From the NCBI RefSeq assembly GCF_002563895.1, contig NZ_PDJB01000001.1, forward strand, positions 2,277,501 to 2,341,500: a stretch of 64,000 nucleotides of DNA, given 5' to 3'. The notes beneath the pieces were generated by a model. The model was not told the origin of the DNA. It was given only the letters and a program-made list of their open reading frames with translations, and made no database searches. Source of the DNA: Pseudomonas lurida. Its GTDB lineage: Bacteria; Pseudomonadota; Gammaproteobacteria; Pseudomonadales; Pseudomonadaceae. Shown piece after piece: positions 28,495 to 35,980 of the stretch. The position numbers and the translations under genes were made by a program. The stretch's first letter is position 1. Every line of letters begins with the position of its first letter.

Positions 28495-29595
28495 TCAGCC
28501 ATTTCTCAATTCAAAATCTACGCTGGCAAGTTTCTCGCCATTGATCAACACATGCACCGTGTGTTTCCCGGGGTAGTGCTTGCGCGTGGTCAGTTCGCGG
28601 ATGTGTTGCCCGCGGCTGATGCGGTGATGTTCGCCCGCGGCCAATGTGAATGCCTTGAGTTTGAACACCTTGGCTGCACTGTGCCCCGCGCTTTTCACAT
28701 AGTCGATGGCGTAATCCACCACCAGCTTCTGCGGGGCGGCGGCCGTGGATTCCAGGGTGAAGGAGAGGTTGATGCGTTCACCCAGGTTGATCACCGCCGG
28801 CGTCACCTGCAGGTGGTGGATCTGTACCTCGGCCTTGGCCCCGGCACCCATGACCGTCAGTGCGCGCGTATTGCCTTGCTTGATCAGGCTGCGCAGGGCG
28901 TGGCGGGCGATCCAGGCAGTGTGAGGGTTATCCAGGTTCCAGCCTTCGATCAGGCCGAGCACCCAGTCGGGATGATCCTTGGTGATGTCATTGAGGTGGT
29001 TGGCCACGGACTTGCGCACGTACAGGCTGCTGTCGGCCTTGAGGTTGTCGAGGAGCGACGCGCACAGCTCAGGGTTGGCCTGGACTTCGGCCAGGCGAAA
29101 TGACCAGGGCAAGCGCGGCCGCGAACCCTCGCTGGCGAGGCGACGCACGTGTTCGTTGTCATCGCGCGACCATTCCTGCATCACCGCCAACGTGCGCTGA
29201 AAGTCGTGCAGCAAAAAATAGCGAATGGCGAATTCGGCGGAGCCAAAGGTGGTGAAGTATTTGAGGGCGGCCATGGAGCGTTTGAAATCATCCCGCCCGT
29301 AACTCGCCACGAAGTGTGGCAGGAACAGGCTGACAAACGCACTGTTCAGGCGCGGGGCCAGCGCATAAAGCACCTTGAGGGTTTGCGGGTAGTCCAGGGG
29401 GATCACCGCATGCAGGCTTTCGCTGACCCGCGCCATGCGTTGCATCACCGATAAATCGGCCAGCCCCGCCTTGGCGTGCTTGAGGAAGCCCTTGGCGTCG
29501 AACGCCGGGTACACCGCCGTCATCTCGCTGGCGATGTGTTGCAGGCGTTCGAGGTTGAATAGTTCTTTCAGCGCCGGGGCAGCTTGATCGGTCAT
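28495..29595 (-). CDS. alkC: DNA-3-methyladenine glycosylase AlkC (HEAT-repeat family)
   Basis: The 366-residue protein has about 250 residues of helical HEAT-like repeats with the AlkC-type motifs (FGSAEFAIRYFLLHDFQRTL, SEGSRPRLPWSFRL, YVRKSVANHLNDITKDHPDW). A C-terminal beta-rich Ig-like domain follows from about residue 257 (VTPAVINLGERINLSFTLES). That domain order is the one known for Pseudomonas AlkC, a glycosylase that removes 3-methyladenine and 3-methylcytosine without base flipping. It begins 18 nt after the glutamine-synthetase-like gene on the same strand, so it is likely co-transcribed. Confidence 0.85.
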   Translation of the reverse strand: MTDQAAPALKELFNLERLQHIASEMTAVYPAFDAKGFLKHAKAGLADLSVMQRMARVSESLHAVIPLDYPQTLKVLYALAPRLNSAFVSLFLPHFVASYGRDDFKRSMAALKYFTTFGSAEFAIRYFLLHDFQRTLAVMQEWSRDDNEHVRRLASEGSRPRLPWSFRLAEVQANPELCASLLDNLKADSSLYVRKSVANHLNDITKDHPDWVLGLIEGWNLDNPHTAWIARHALRSLIKQGNTRALTVMGAGAKAEVQIHHLQVTPAVINLGERINLSFTLESTAAAPQKLVVDYAIDYVKSAGHSAAKVFKLKAFTLAAGEHHRISRGQHIRELTTRKHYPGKHTVHVLINGEKLASVDFELRNG

Positions 29596-29613
29596 CGGTG
29601 ATTCCAGGGGAGG

Positions 29614-30960
29614 TTAAAGAAACCAGCGGTACTCCCGCGCGTTGATTTCTTGTTGAAAGGCCAGGTGATCCTGGCGTTTGTTCTCGCAGTACACGTCGAC
29701 AAACTCGGCGCCCAGCTTATCGCGCAATACCGCCTGGTGCTGCATGGCGCGCACCGCTTCGAGCATTTCGAGGGGGAAGTCGGTGCCGCTGCTGCGGTCC
29801 TGGTTGAGCGGTGCGATGGGTTCGCGTTGGGCTTCAAGGCCGTGCTCCAGGCCGACCAGGATCGCCGCCAGCACCAGGTAAGGGTTGGCATCGGCGCTGG
29901 CGAGGCGATGCTCGATACGCAGGTTGCGCGGGTCGGATTCGGGAATGCGCAGGCAGGCGTCACGGTCTTCAAAGCCCCAGCTGGCGCGGGTTGCGGCATT
30001 GACCGCCGCCCCCAGGCGGCGGAAGGCGTTGTGGTTGGGCGAGAAGATCGGCATGCAGTGCGGCAGCAATTCCAGGCATCCGGCCACGGCATGGCGCAGG
30101 GGTTGCTGTTGATGGGCCGCCAGCAGATTGTTGCCCGCAGCGTCATACAGGCTGACATGCACATGCATGCCGCTGCCGGGGAATTGCAGGTAAGGCTTGG
30201 CCATGAAGCTGGCGCGGTAACCGTGCTTGAGCGCCACACCGCGGGTGCTGCGGCAGAACAGGGCGGCCCAATCGGCGGCGCGCATCCCATCGTCGAGGTG
30301 GCCGAAGTTGATCTCGAACTGGCCGGGGCCGATTTCGGCGGTGATCACCGTGATATCGATGCCTTGGTCCTTGGCCGTTTGCGCCATATCGTCGAGTACT
30401 GCGCTGAACCGCGACAGCCGTTCGATATGCAGGTTGGGTTGGTCGTCGGCATCGTCGCTCAGCGGGTCGCGGGCAAATTGCGGCAGGCCCTGGTCCAGCT
30501 TTTTATCGAACAGGTAGAACTCCAGTTCAAACGCCACCACCGGGTGGATGCCCTTGTGCTGCAAGCGCTCCAGCACCTTGGCCAGGACTTCGCGGGGTTC
30601 GAATGGGATGGGGGCTTCGGTGCCGTCCGAGGTGATCAGCATCTGGCCCAACGGCTGTGATTCCCAGCTGACCGGCTTGAGCGTGCCCGGCACCAGGCGG
30701 CGGTTGGCGTCTGGGTCACCGTCGTTGAAGCAATAATCGCCAATCTTGAACAACCCGCCCTGAACCCCCAGCAATACGGCGTTCTGCGGCAGCTTCAACG
30801 GGCTGCCGGCGGCGACTTTTTCCAGCATCTCGATGGGGTAGCGCTTGCCGTAGAAGTGCCCGGGAATGTCCAGGGCGATCAGGTCGACATAACGCACGTC
30901 GGGATGGTTCTGGCGAAAGGTCCGTACTTCGGCCAGTAACGTGGAGGCGGGGCTTTTCAC
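29614..30960 (-). CDS. Glutamine synthetase family protein, probable gamma-glutamylpolyamine synthetase
   Basis: The 448-residue protein has the GS beta-grasp and catalytic domains: RYVDLIALDIPGHFYGKRYP, FELEFYLFD, AEIGPGQFEINFG, FPGSGMHVHVSLYD and RIEHRLASADANPYLVLA, all metal- and ATP-site regions. Family members of this type ligate glutamate to putrescine or other polyamines (PuuA/PauA-like). The start is a GTG at 30960 with AGGAG about 8 nt upstream; the frame remains open to 31101 but that part overlaps the regulator gene. The XRE-cupin regulator ends 11 nt upstream, a PuuR/PuuA-like pairing. Confidence 0.84.
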   Translation of the reverse strand: MKSPASTLLAEVRTFRQNHPDVRYVDLIALDIPGHFYGKRYPIEMLEKVAAGSPLKLPQNAVLLGVQGGLFKIGDYCFNDGDPDANRRLVPGTLKPVSWESQPLGQMLITSDGTEAPIPFEPREVLAKVLERLQHKGIHPVVAFELEFYLFDKKLDQGLPQFARDPLSDDADDQPNLHIERLSRFSAVLDDMAQTAKDQGIDITVITAEIGPGQFEINFGHLDDGMRAADWAALFCRSTRGVALKHGYRASFMAKPYLQFPGSGMHVHVSLYDAAGNNLLAAHQQQPLRHAVAGCLELLPHCMPIFSPNHNAFRRLGAAVNAATRASWGFEDRDACLRIPESDPRNLRIEHRLASADANPYLVLAAILVGLEHGLEAQREPIAPLNQDRSSGTDFPLEMLEAVRAMQHQAVLRDKLGAEFVDVYCENKRQDHLAFQQEINAREYRWFL

Positions 30961-30971
30961 GGGGGTTGCTC

Positions 30972-31529
30972 CTAGTTGTAAACCCACAGCACGCGGGCGG
31001 GCAGGTCGGTCAGGTTGGCGTAGCGGCAATAGGCGAAACTGGCCAAGTGGAAGCTGTCGCCTTGGCCGAGGGTGACCGAACCGGCCTCGCCCTCTACCCA
31101 CAGGGTCAACTCACCCTCCAGCACAAAGCCGGCCTGCTCGGCCCGATCACTCATGGTTTGTTCGCCGCTGTTGGCGCCGGGAGCCAGCAGGCTGTCGAGT
31201 ATCGAGAACGCGCCGTTCATGCTCGGTGAGACCAGGATGTCGGTGATGCCATTGGCGTAATACACCGTGCGCCGCTCGTTGGGCCGGGTGATCCAGTCCA
31301 CGGCCTTGGGCTTGGGCTGGCTGTAGAAATAGGTGGTGGGCACATCGAGGGCGTGGCTGATGGCAGTCAGATCAGCCACGGTCGGGCGCGACAGGCCGCG
31401 CTCGACCTGAGACAGGAAACCCACGGAACGCTCGATTTTCTGCGCCAACTGAGCGAGGGTGAGTTTCTTGTGCTTGCGCAGGTCGTGGATCAGCGTGGCG
31501 AGGGTGGAGAGTTCTTCTTGTTGGTTCAT
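30972..31529 (-). CDS. XRE-family regulator with C-terminal cupin domain
   Basis: The 185-residue protein has an N-terminal helix-turn-helix (LTLAQLAQKIERSVGFLSQVERGLSRPTV, in part) and a C-terminal cupin sensor (EQAGFVLEGELTLWVEGEAG; LGQGDSFHLASF). This is the layout of PuuR, which represses polyamine catabolism and responds to putrescine. It precedes the glutamine-synthetase-like gene in one operon. The ATG at 31529 is preferred because it starts the usual short lead-in; another ATG lies at 31553. TTCATGAA palindromes overlap and flank its start. Confidence 0.85.
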   Translation of the reverse strand: MNQQEELSTLATLIHDLRKHKKLTLAQLAQKIERSVGFLSQVERGLSRPTVADLTAISHALDVPTTYFYSQPKPKAVDWITRPNERRTVYYANGITDILVSPSMNGAFSILDSLLAPGANSGEQTMSDRAEQAGFVLEGELTLWVEGEAGSVTLGQGDSFHLASFAYCRYANLTDLPARVLWVYN

Positions 31530-31557
31530 GAAATTTATTTCGATTAATTTCATGAAA
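31525..31557. promoter_or_regulatory. Candidate operator: two TTCATGAA palindromes 24 bp apart
   Basis: TTCATGAA at 31525-31532 and TTTCATGAAA at 31548-31557 are each self-complementary, with centres 24 bp apart. They lie between the XRE-cupin gene and the divergent DUF4440 gene, and the first overlaps the regulator's start codon. Autoregulation by the XRE protein is a reasonable inference. Confidence 0.45.
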
Positions 31558-31590
31558 AATTACAGGATTTATTTCACGGAGGCAATGGGA

Positions 31591-31944
31591 ATGGATTTAC
31601 ACGCGCACTTGCTGGGGCTTGAACAGGCGCTACAGCAAAGCACTACCCGCTCGGATGCGACTCGGTTGGCACAATTGCTGGCTGAAGATTTTGTCGAGTA
31701 CGGTGCCAGCGGCAATGTGTGGGGCAGTCGCGCACAGGTCATCGACGGGCTGCAGGATGAGGTGTTCGCGGCGCGTCGCATCACCGAATTCGCCGTAAAG
31801 CTGTTGAGCAAGGGCGTGGCGCTCGTGACTTATCGCTGCCACCGGAGTGGCGTCGGGACTTCACTGCGCAGCTCGATATGGCGGGAGGAGAAAGGGCAGT
31901 GGCAGATGGTGTTCCATCAAGGCACACCGGCGGCCCCTGAATAG
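31591..31944 (+). CDS. NTF2-like / DUF4440 small protein
   Basis: The 117-residue cone-shaped-fold protein reads MDLHAHLLGLEQALQQSTTR, then LAQLLAEDFVEYGASGNVWG and later SSIWREEKGQWQMVFHQGT, matching SnoaL/DUF4440-type NTF2-like proteins with the typical DF.E..aSG..w motif. Function cannot be inferred. GGAGG sits 8 nt before the ATG at 31591, while the in-frame ATG at 31585 is too close to it. It is divergent from the XRE-cupin regulator and shares its promoter region. Confidence 0.75.
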   Translation: MDLHAHLLGLEQALQQSTTRSDATRLAQLLAEDFVEYGASGNVWGSRAQVIDGLQDEVFAARRITEFAVKLLSKGVALVTYRCHRSGVGTSLRSSIWREEKGQWQMVFHQGTPAAPE

Positions 31945-32029
31945 CCCCTCGCGTGGCGAGGCTTGATTGAATGATCACGCGTGGCAGCGGTCCGAACCTG
32001 GGTACGCATCATTCATTGAAGGAGCACCC

Positions 32030-32338
32030 ATGAAATCGAAATCCCTGATCGCCAGCCTGCTGGTCGCCACGAGCCTGTCCACCGCCAGCTTTATTGTGCA
32101 GGCCGGTGATACTCCACAGGAAACCGTGCAACCTTCGAACATCAATACCCGTGACCTGAAAGAAGGTGACCGTGCGCCGGACATGCTGATGCGCAAGGAG
32201 TCGGCCGTCAGTGACTGGAAAAAACGCGGTCTCAAGCAGCCTGAGGAAGACAGCCAATGGGCGCGGGTAGGCGATAAATTCGTGCTGCTCAAGACCACCA
32301 ACGGCACCATCCTGGAGATCACCCCGGTCAAGAAATGA
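32030..32338 (+). CDS. RcnB-family periplasmic protein
   Basis: The 102-residue protein has a signal peptide (MKSKSLIASLLVATSLSTAS, cleavage near VQAG) and a C-terminal half with the RcnB pattern: LKEGDRAPDMLMRKESAVSD, then W..RGLKQPEEDSQWARVGD and KFVLLKTTNGTILEI. RcnB in E. coli helps nickel/cobalt homeostasis in the periplasm, but many homologues have no metal link. GAAGGAG precedes the ATG. The similarity is to the fold family only, so a metal role is uncertain. Confidence 0.75.
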   Translation: MKSKSLIASLLVATSLSTASFIVQAGDTPQETVQPSNINTRDLKEGDRAPDMLMRKESAVSDWKKRGLKQPEEDSQWARVGDKFVLLKTTNGTILEITPVKK

Positions 32339-32414
32339 TCGTGTCTGTCGCGACTGCTCTGGGTTAAGGTAACCGGCCATCGACGCCGCGTTACCTTCAA
32401 AGATCGAGAGCAGG

Positions 32415-33608
32415 ATGCTTGCCACAATAAGAAATTACCCCCGCACCGTAAACCTGTTGCTGTCGGCCACGCTCATGCTCACGTTGGCCAAGGCGATCAC
32501 GTTTCCGTACCTGGTGATTTACCTCACCCACCGCTTTGCACTCGACATTACCCACGTTGGCCTGGTCATCGGCAGTTCGCTGATCGTCGGCTCTCTGCTC
32601 AGCGTGTATGGCGGCTTCCTGGTTGACCGAACTAACAGCTATCGGTTGTTACTCGGCTTGAGCGCGCTGTTTGTGCTGGGCTTTATCGGCACGGTGCTGG
32701 TGCAGAATATCTGGGCGTTCTATGCCTGCCTGATCTTGATCAACCTGGCTTATGCCGTGATCGACATCGCTGTCAAAGCCGGCTTTGCGAGCCTTTTGCC
32801 CGATGATGCGCGCAGCGAAGTGTTTTCCATCAAGTACACCCTTACCAATATCGGCTATGCCGTTGGACCTGCGTTCGGGGCGATGGTGGCGAGGTTGGAT
32901 ATCAGCTTGCCATTTGTGCTGTCGGGACTGCTGGGGTTGGGGTTTTTCGTGCTGTATTGGCGTTGGGGAGACCGCACGCTGACCACCGTCGATGCCGCAC
33001 AAAAACCGGTGCCTTTCCTCGCCGTCGGCCGTGTATTGCTGCGCGATCACCGCTTGGTCTGCTTCACCCTGGGTGGCGTGCTCAGTGCCGTGGTGTTCGG
33101 TCAATTCACCGCGTGGCTGTCGCAGTACCTGGTGACCACCACCAGCGCGGAGTACACCTACACCGTGGTCAGCGCCGTGCTGACCACCAACGCGGTGCTG
33201 GTGATCGCCTTGCAGTACGTGATCGGACGGCGCATCTCCCATCGCTACCTGGGCCAGTGGCTGATCGCGGGCCTGGGCATGTTCATGCTGGGGGTGATCG
33301 GGTTTGCATTGTCGACCAGCGTGTTGTGGTGGGTGCTGGCGATGGCGGTATTCACGGTAGGCGAGATCATCGTGTTCCCGGCCGAATACATGTTCATTGA
33401 CCGTATCGCCCCAGACCACCTGCGCGGCATGTACTACGGCGCGCAGAACCTGTCCAACCTGGGCGCCGCCCTGGGGCCTGTACTGTGTGGGCTGGTGCTT
33501 GCCAGTTGGCCGGCGCTCGCCATGTTCTACATGCTAGGGGCGTTCATTGTCGGGGGCGGGGTGTTTTATTACATCGGCGCCTCGCTGAAGCCGCGGCCAT
33601 TGCCATAA
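32415..33608 (+). CDS. MFS transporter, MdtH-like layout
   Basis: This 397-residue protein has about 12 membrane helices, with motif-A-like GGFLVDRTNSYRLLLG in the loop after helix 2 and EYMFIDRIAPDHLRGMYYGAQNLSNLGAALGP (in part) near helix 10-11, as in MdtH-type drug exporters. The ATG at 32415 is preceded by GAGAGCAGG. The substrate is unknown. It converges on the DUF1652 gene with only 10 nt between the stop codons. Confidence 0.8.
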   Translation: MLATIRNYPRTVNLLLSATLMLTLAKAITFPYLVIYLTHRFALDITHVGLVIGSSLIVGSLLSVYGGFLVDRTNSYRLLLGLSALFVLGFIGTVLVQNIWAFYACLILINLAYAVIDIAVKAGFASLLPDDARSEVFSIKYTLTNIGYAVGPAFGAMVARLDISLPFVLSGLLGLGFFVLYWRWGDRTLTTVDAAQKPVPFLAVGRVLLRDHRLVCFTLGGVLSAVVFGQFTAWLSQYLVTTTSAEYTYTVVSAVLTTNAVLVIALQYVIGRRISHRYLGQWLIAGLGMFMLGVIGFALSTSVLWWVLAMAVFTVGEIIVFPAEYMFIDRIAPDHLRGMYYGAQNLSNLGAALGPVLCGLVLASWPALAMFYMLGAFIVGGGVFYYIGASLKPRPLP

Positions 33609-33628
33609 AAAGGCGCTGCTACTGCGCC
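33607..33628 (-). terminator. Terminator of the DUF1652 gene, overlapping its stop codon
   Basis: Read on the minus strand, GGCGC-AGTAGCA-GCGCC is followed by TTTTT. The stem contains the stop codon of the DUF1652 gene, and the T-run lies in the tail of the convergent MFS gene. Confidence 0.6.
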
Positions 33629-33894
33629 GAGGGCGACAGCGGCAAGTCATCCAGCGTCAGATGCCCCATGGTGTTGCTCTGCAGCTCATAGCGCAGCTCT
33701 TCCACCATTTTTTCCACGGCCTGAGCGGACTGCAACTTATTGACGCTGATACCCGTCACCACCAAGTCGACCCGGCCGGTGTCGGCATCGAAGACCTTCA
33801 AGGTCAACGATGCATCCCGGCACAGGGTGAATTCACAGGTCAGCGGCAACAGCGCTTCTTCGATGCAGTTGCGTAATTGAGAGAGGCTGAACAT
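33619..33894 (-). CDS. DUF1652 domain protein
   Basis: This 91-residue protein matches the Pseudomonas DUF1652 pattern: MFSLSQLRNCIEEALLPLTC, then DASLTLKVFDADTGRVDLVV and TGISVNKLQSAQAVEKMVEE. It is cytosolic with no known activity. The ATG at 33894 fits the family start; an upstream in-frame start at 33909 would overlap the CsbD-like gene's end. It follows the CsbD-like gene by 11 nt on the same strand, so both are probably on one transcript. Confidence 0.82.
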   Translation of the reverse strand: MFSLSQLRNCIEEALLPLTCEFTLCRDASLTLKVFDADTGRVDLVVTGISVNKLQSAQAVEKMVEELRYELQSNTMGHLTLDDLPLSPSAQ

Positions 33895-33905
33895 GCTCAG
33901 CCTCC

Positions 33906-34157
33906 TCAACGACGACGCAACAACAGGCCCACCAGCAGGCCAAGACCCGCAACCACGGCGACCGTCGCCAGGGGTTTTTGCTTGGCAAAATCACTCACGG
34001 TGTCCAGTGCGTCGCCATAGGTCTGCTGCAATTGCCCGGCGGTTTCGCGGGCAAGCCCTTGCGCTTGCAGTTGCTCGTCACCGGTCAGGTCGCCAAGAAA
34101 ACCTTGGGCCTTGCCTGCAACTTTCTCCATCGCGCCTTTGACTTGTTCGCTTTTCAT
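33906..34157 (-). CDS. CsbD-like stress protein with C-terminal membrane helix
   Basis: The 83-residue protein starts with a CsbD-like part (MKSEQVKGAMEKVAGKAQGF, then LGDLTGDEQLQAQGLARETA), continues through an amphipathic segment (LQQTYGDALDTVSDFAKQKP) and ends in a glycine-rich membrane helix with an Arg tail (VAVVAGLGLLVGLLLRRR). The end resembles DUF883/ElaB proteins that sit in the inner membrane. CsbD proteins are general-stress induced. GAGGAG precedes the ATG. The upstream region holds the GCACTAGTGC palindrome. Confidence 0.8.
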   Translation of the reverse strand: MKSEQVKGAMEKVAGKAQGFLGDLTGDEQLQAQGLARETAGQLQQTYGDALDTVSDFAKQKPLATVAVVAGLGLLVGLLLRRR

Positions 34158-34258
34158 GGTGCATCTCCTCAAGAGATCAAATCATTACGGCACGGGCTCC
34201 AAGGCCTGTGCCCACTCTTCAAGGTTATGCAACGCATCACGCGGGAATAAGGCGAATT

Positions 34259-34283
34259 TGCACTGGTCGCACTAGTGCATTTG
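34259..34283. promoter_or_regulatory. Candidate binding site A upstream of the CsbD-like gene
   Basis: GCACTAGTGC (34269-34278) is a perfect palindrome, nested in TGCACT/AGTGCA arms at 34259-34264 and 34274-34279. The 12-mer CTAGTGCATTTG (34272-34283) recurs with one change at 35882-35893, on the other side of the PAS-LuxR gene. The site lies about 100 bp before the CsbD-like start. Confidence 0.5.
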
Positions 34284-34287
34284 CACT

Positions 34288-35784
34288 CTATTTCTTGCTT
34301 TTTACCCGCAACTCACCGGCGAACAGTCCGCGCTCGCGGGCCCATACGATTGCCGCGCTGCGGCTGTGCACGCCGAGCTTGGAGTAGACCGTGGCCACAT
34401 GGTTGCGCACGGTATTGGGTGCCAGTTTCAGGCGCGAGGCGATTTCCTTGTCGGCCAGGCCTTCGCAGATCAAGCCCAGTACGTCGCGTTCACGGGCGGT
34501 CAGGTCGGTGAACGCCACGTTCGGCGCGTTGGGGCTGTTGACGCTTTTGGCATTGGCCAGCTTTTCGATGAGTGTCTGGCTGAACCAGGAGGCGTCCTGC
34601 ATCACTTCTTCAATGGCCGCCACCAGTTCCAGTTCCGAGCGTTTGCGTTCGGTGATATTCATCATCACCAGCAGGTAGCACGGCGCGTCCTGGATGATCA
34701 CGGTGTCGGCAGACACTACGCAGTCGATCACTTCACTGCCTTTCTTGCGGACCTTGAGGTCCAGGCCGTCGAGGTTGCCCGCTTTCTCCAGGGTAGCGAA
34801 CAGTTGCGCGCAGGCCTGGGGGCTGTCGATGAAATTGATGTCTTCGATGGATTTTCCGATCAGCTCTTCACTGGTAAAGCCGGTGATGTTCATGAACGCT
34901 TCGTTGATATCCAGCACTTGCCGGTTGGCGGCGCTGCATACCAGGGTCGGCACCGGTGTCAGTCGGAACGACTTGGCGAAGCGCTCCTCGCTTTGGCGCA
35001 AGGCAATTTCCGCTTTGCGCCGCGGTTCCAGGTCGGTGAAGGAAAACAGCATGCAGTCTTCTTCATTCATGTCCAACGGTTGGCCGGCGACGATCACCAG
35101 TTTGCTGCCACCCTCGGGCAGGCGTAGCTCGGCCTGCATCTGCGGGATGGTCGCGCCGTCACCCAGGCGCTGGATGGCGAGGTCTTTACGCTCGGCCTGC
35201 TCCAGCACATCCAGTTCATACACCGAGCGGCCGATCACTTGGTCACGGTTGTAGCCGGTCATCTCAAGGAAGCCCTGGTTGACCTTGATGTAGCGCAGGT
35301 CGCTCAAGCGGCAGATCACCGCGGGCGCCGGGTTGGCATTGAAGGTTTTCTCGAAGCGTTGCTCGGCGCTGGCCCACTCGGTGGCGTCGCTGAGGATCAG
35401 CACCAGCAGTTCCGGTTCTCCGTGAGCGTCGCTCAGCACCAGGCTTCGCAAGCGATGCACCCAACTGCGATCTGCGTCGGCCGTGGGGGTGACCTCCACG
35501 ATCACATCACTGAACTCTTCACCCGCCGCCACACGGCTGAGTGGGTAGCTGTCCAGCTGCAACGGATGGTTATTGCGATAGCGCAGCGAGAAACGCTTGG
35601 CGTACTCCTGCGTGTTGGCACCGAGCTGCTCGACCTCACTGACGCCATGCATGCTCAGCGCCGCTTCGTTGGCCCAGAGCAGGGTCTGGTCGGTCTCGGC
35701 CAGAATCACGCCGTCGGACAGCCCGGAGATGATCTGCTGCAATTGGCGGCGGTTGGTTTCTTTGGCAAGGACATCCTGGCTCAT
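34288..35784 (-). CDS. PAS-PAS-PAS-LuxR transcriptional regulator
   Basis: This 498-residue cytosolic protein has three successive PAS-like domains (about residues 10-130, 140-260 and 265-385; for example TFNANPAPAVICRLSDLRYI and SFRLTPVPTLVCSAANRQVL). It ends in a LuxR helix-turn-helix (LTARERDVLGLICEGLADKE, then NTVRNHVATVYSKLGVHSRS). There is no kinase domain, so a ligand or redox signal may act directly on DNA binding. GGGAG lies before the ATG at 35784; the frame is open to 35988 without support. Stress-type membrane protein genes flank it on both sides. Confidence 0.82.
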   Translation of the reverse strand: MSQDVLAKETNRRQLQQIISGLSDGVILAETDQTLLWANEAALSMHGVSEVEQLGANTQEYAKRFSLRYRNNHPLQLDSYPLSRVAAGEEFSDVIVEVTPTADADRSWVHRLRSLVLSDAHGEPELLVLILSDATEWASAEQRFEKTFNANPAPAVICRLSDLRYIKVNQGFLEMTGYNRDQVIGRSVYELDVLEQAERKDLAIQRLGDGATIPQMQAELRLPEGGSKLVIVAGQPLDMNEEDCMLFSFTDLEPRRKAEIALRQSEERFAKSFRLTPVPTLVCSAANRQVLDINEAFMNITGFTSEELIGKSIEDINFIDSPQACAQLFATLEKAGNLDGLDLKVRKKGSEVIDCVVSADTVIIQDAPCYLLVMMNITERKRSELELVAAIEEVMQDASWFSQTLIEKLANAKSVNSPNAPNVAFTDLTARERDVLGLICEGLADKEIASRLKLAPNTVRNHVATVYSKLGVHSRSAAIVWARERGLFAGELRVKSKK

Positions 35785-35866
35785 GGTTTCTCCCGGTAGA
35801 CAGCACATGGGGGTACGACACCTGGGGTTGAGGATAGTGCAGAGAAAGTCGCATCGGGGGAGTGCG

Positions 35867-35893
35867 AATGCACCAGTTGACCTGGTGCATTTG
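35867..35893. promoter_or_regulatory. Candidate binding site B between the PAS-LuxR and membrane-protein genes
   Basis: AATGCACCAG and CTGGTGCATT are a perfect 10-bp inverted repeat with a 5-nt spacer, in the divergent promoter region about 85-90 bp from both starts. The right arm extends to CTGGTGCATTTG, matching site A at 11 of 12 bases. Confidence 0.55.
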
Positions 35894-35980
35894 GCCCACG
35901 ACTGAACGTATGTCCTTTCGCCACACTCCCAACCATCAAGGCACTTTGCCTTGCTCTCATAACTTGTGAAGGACCTTTGT

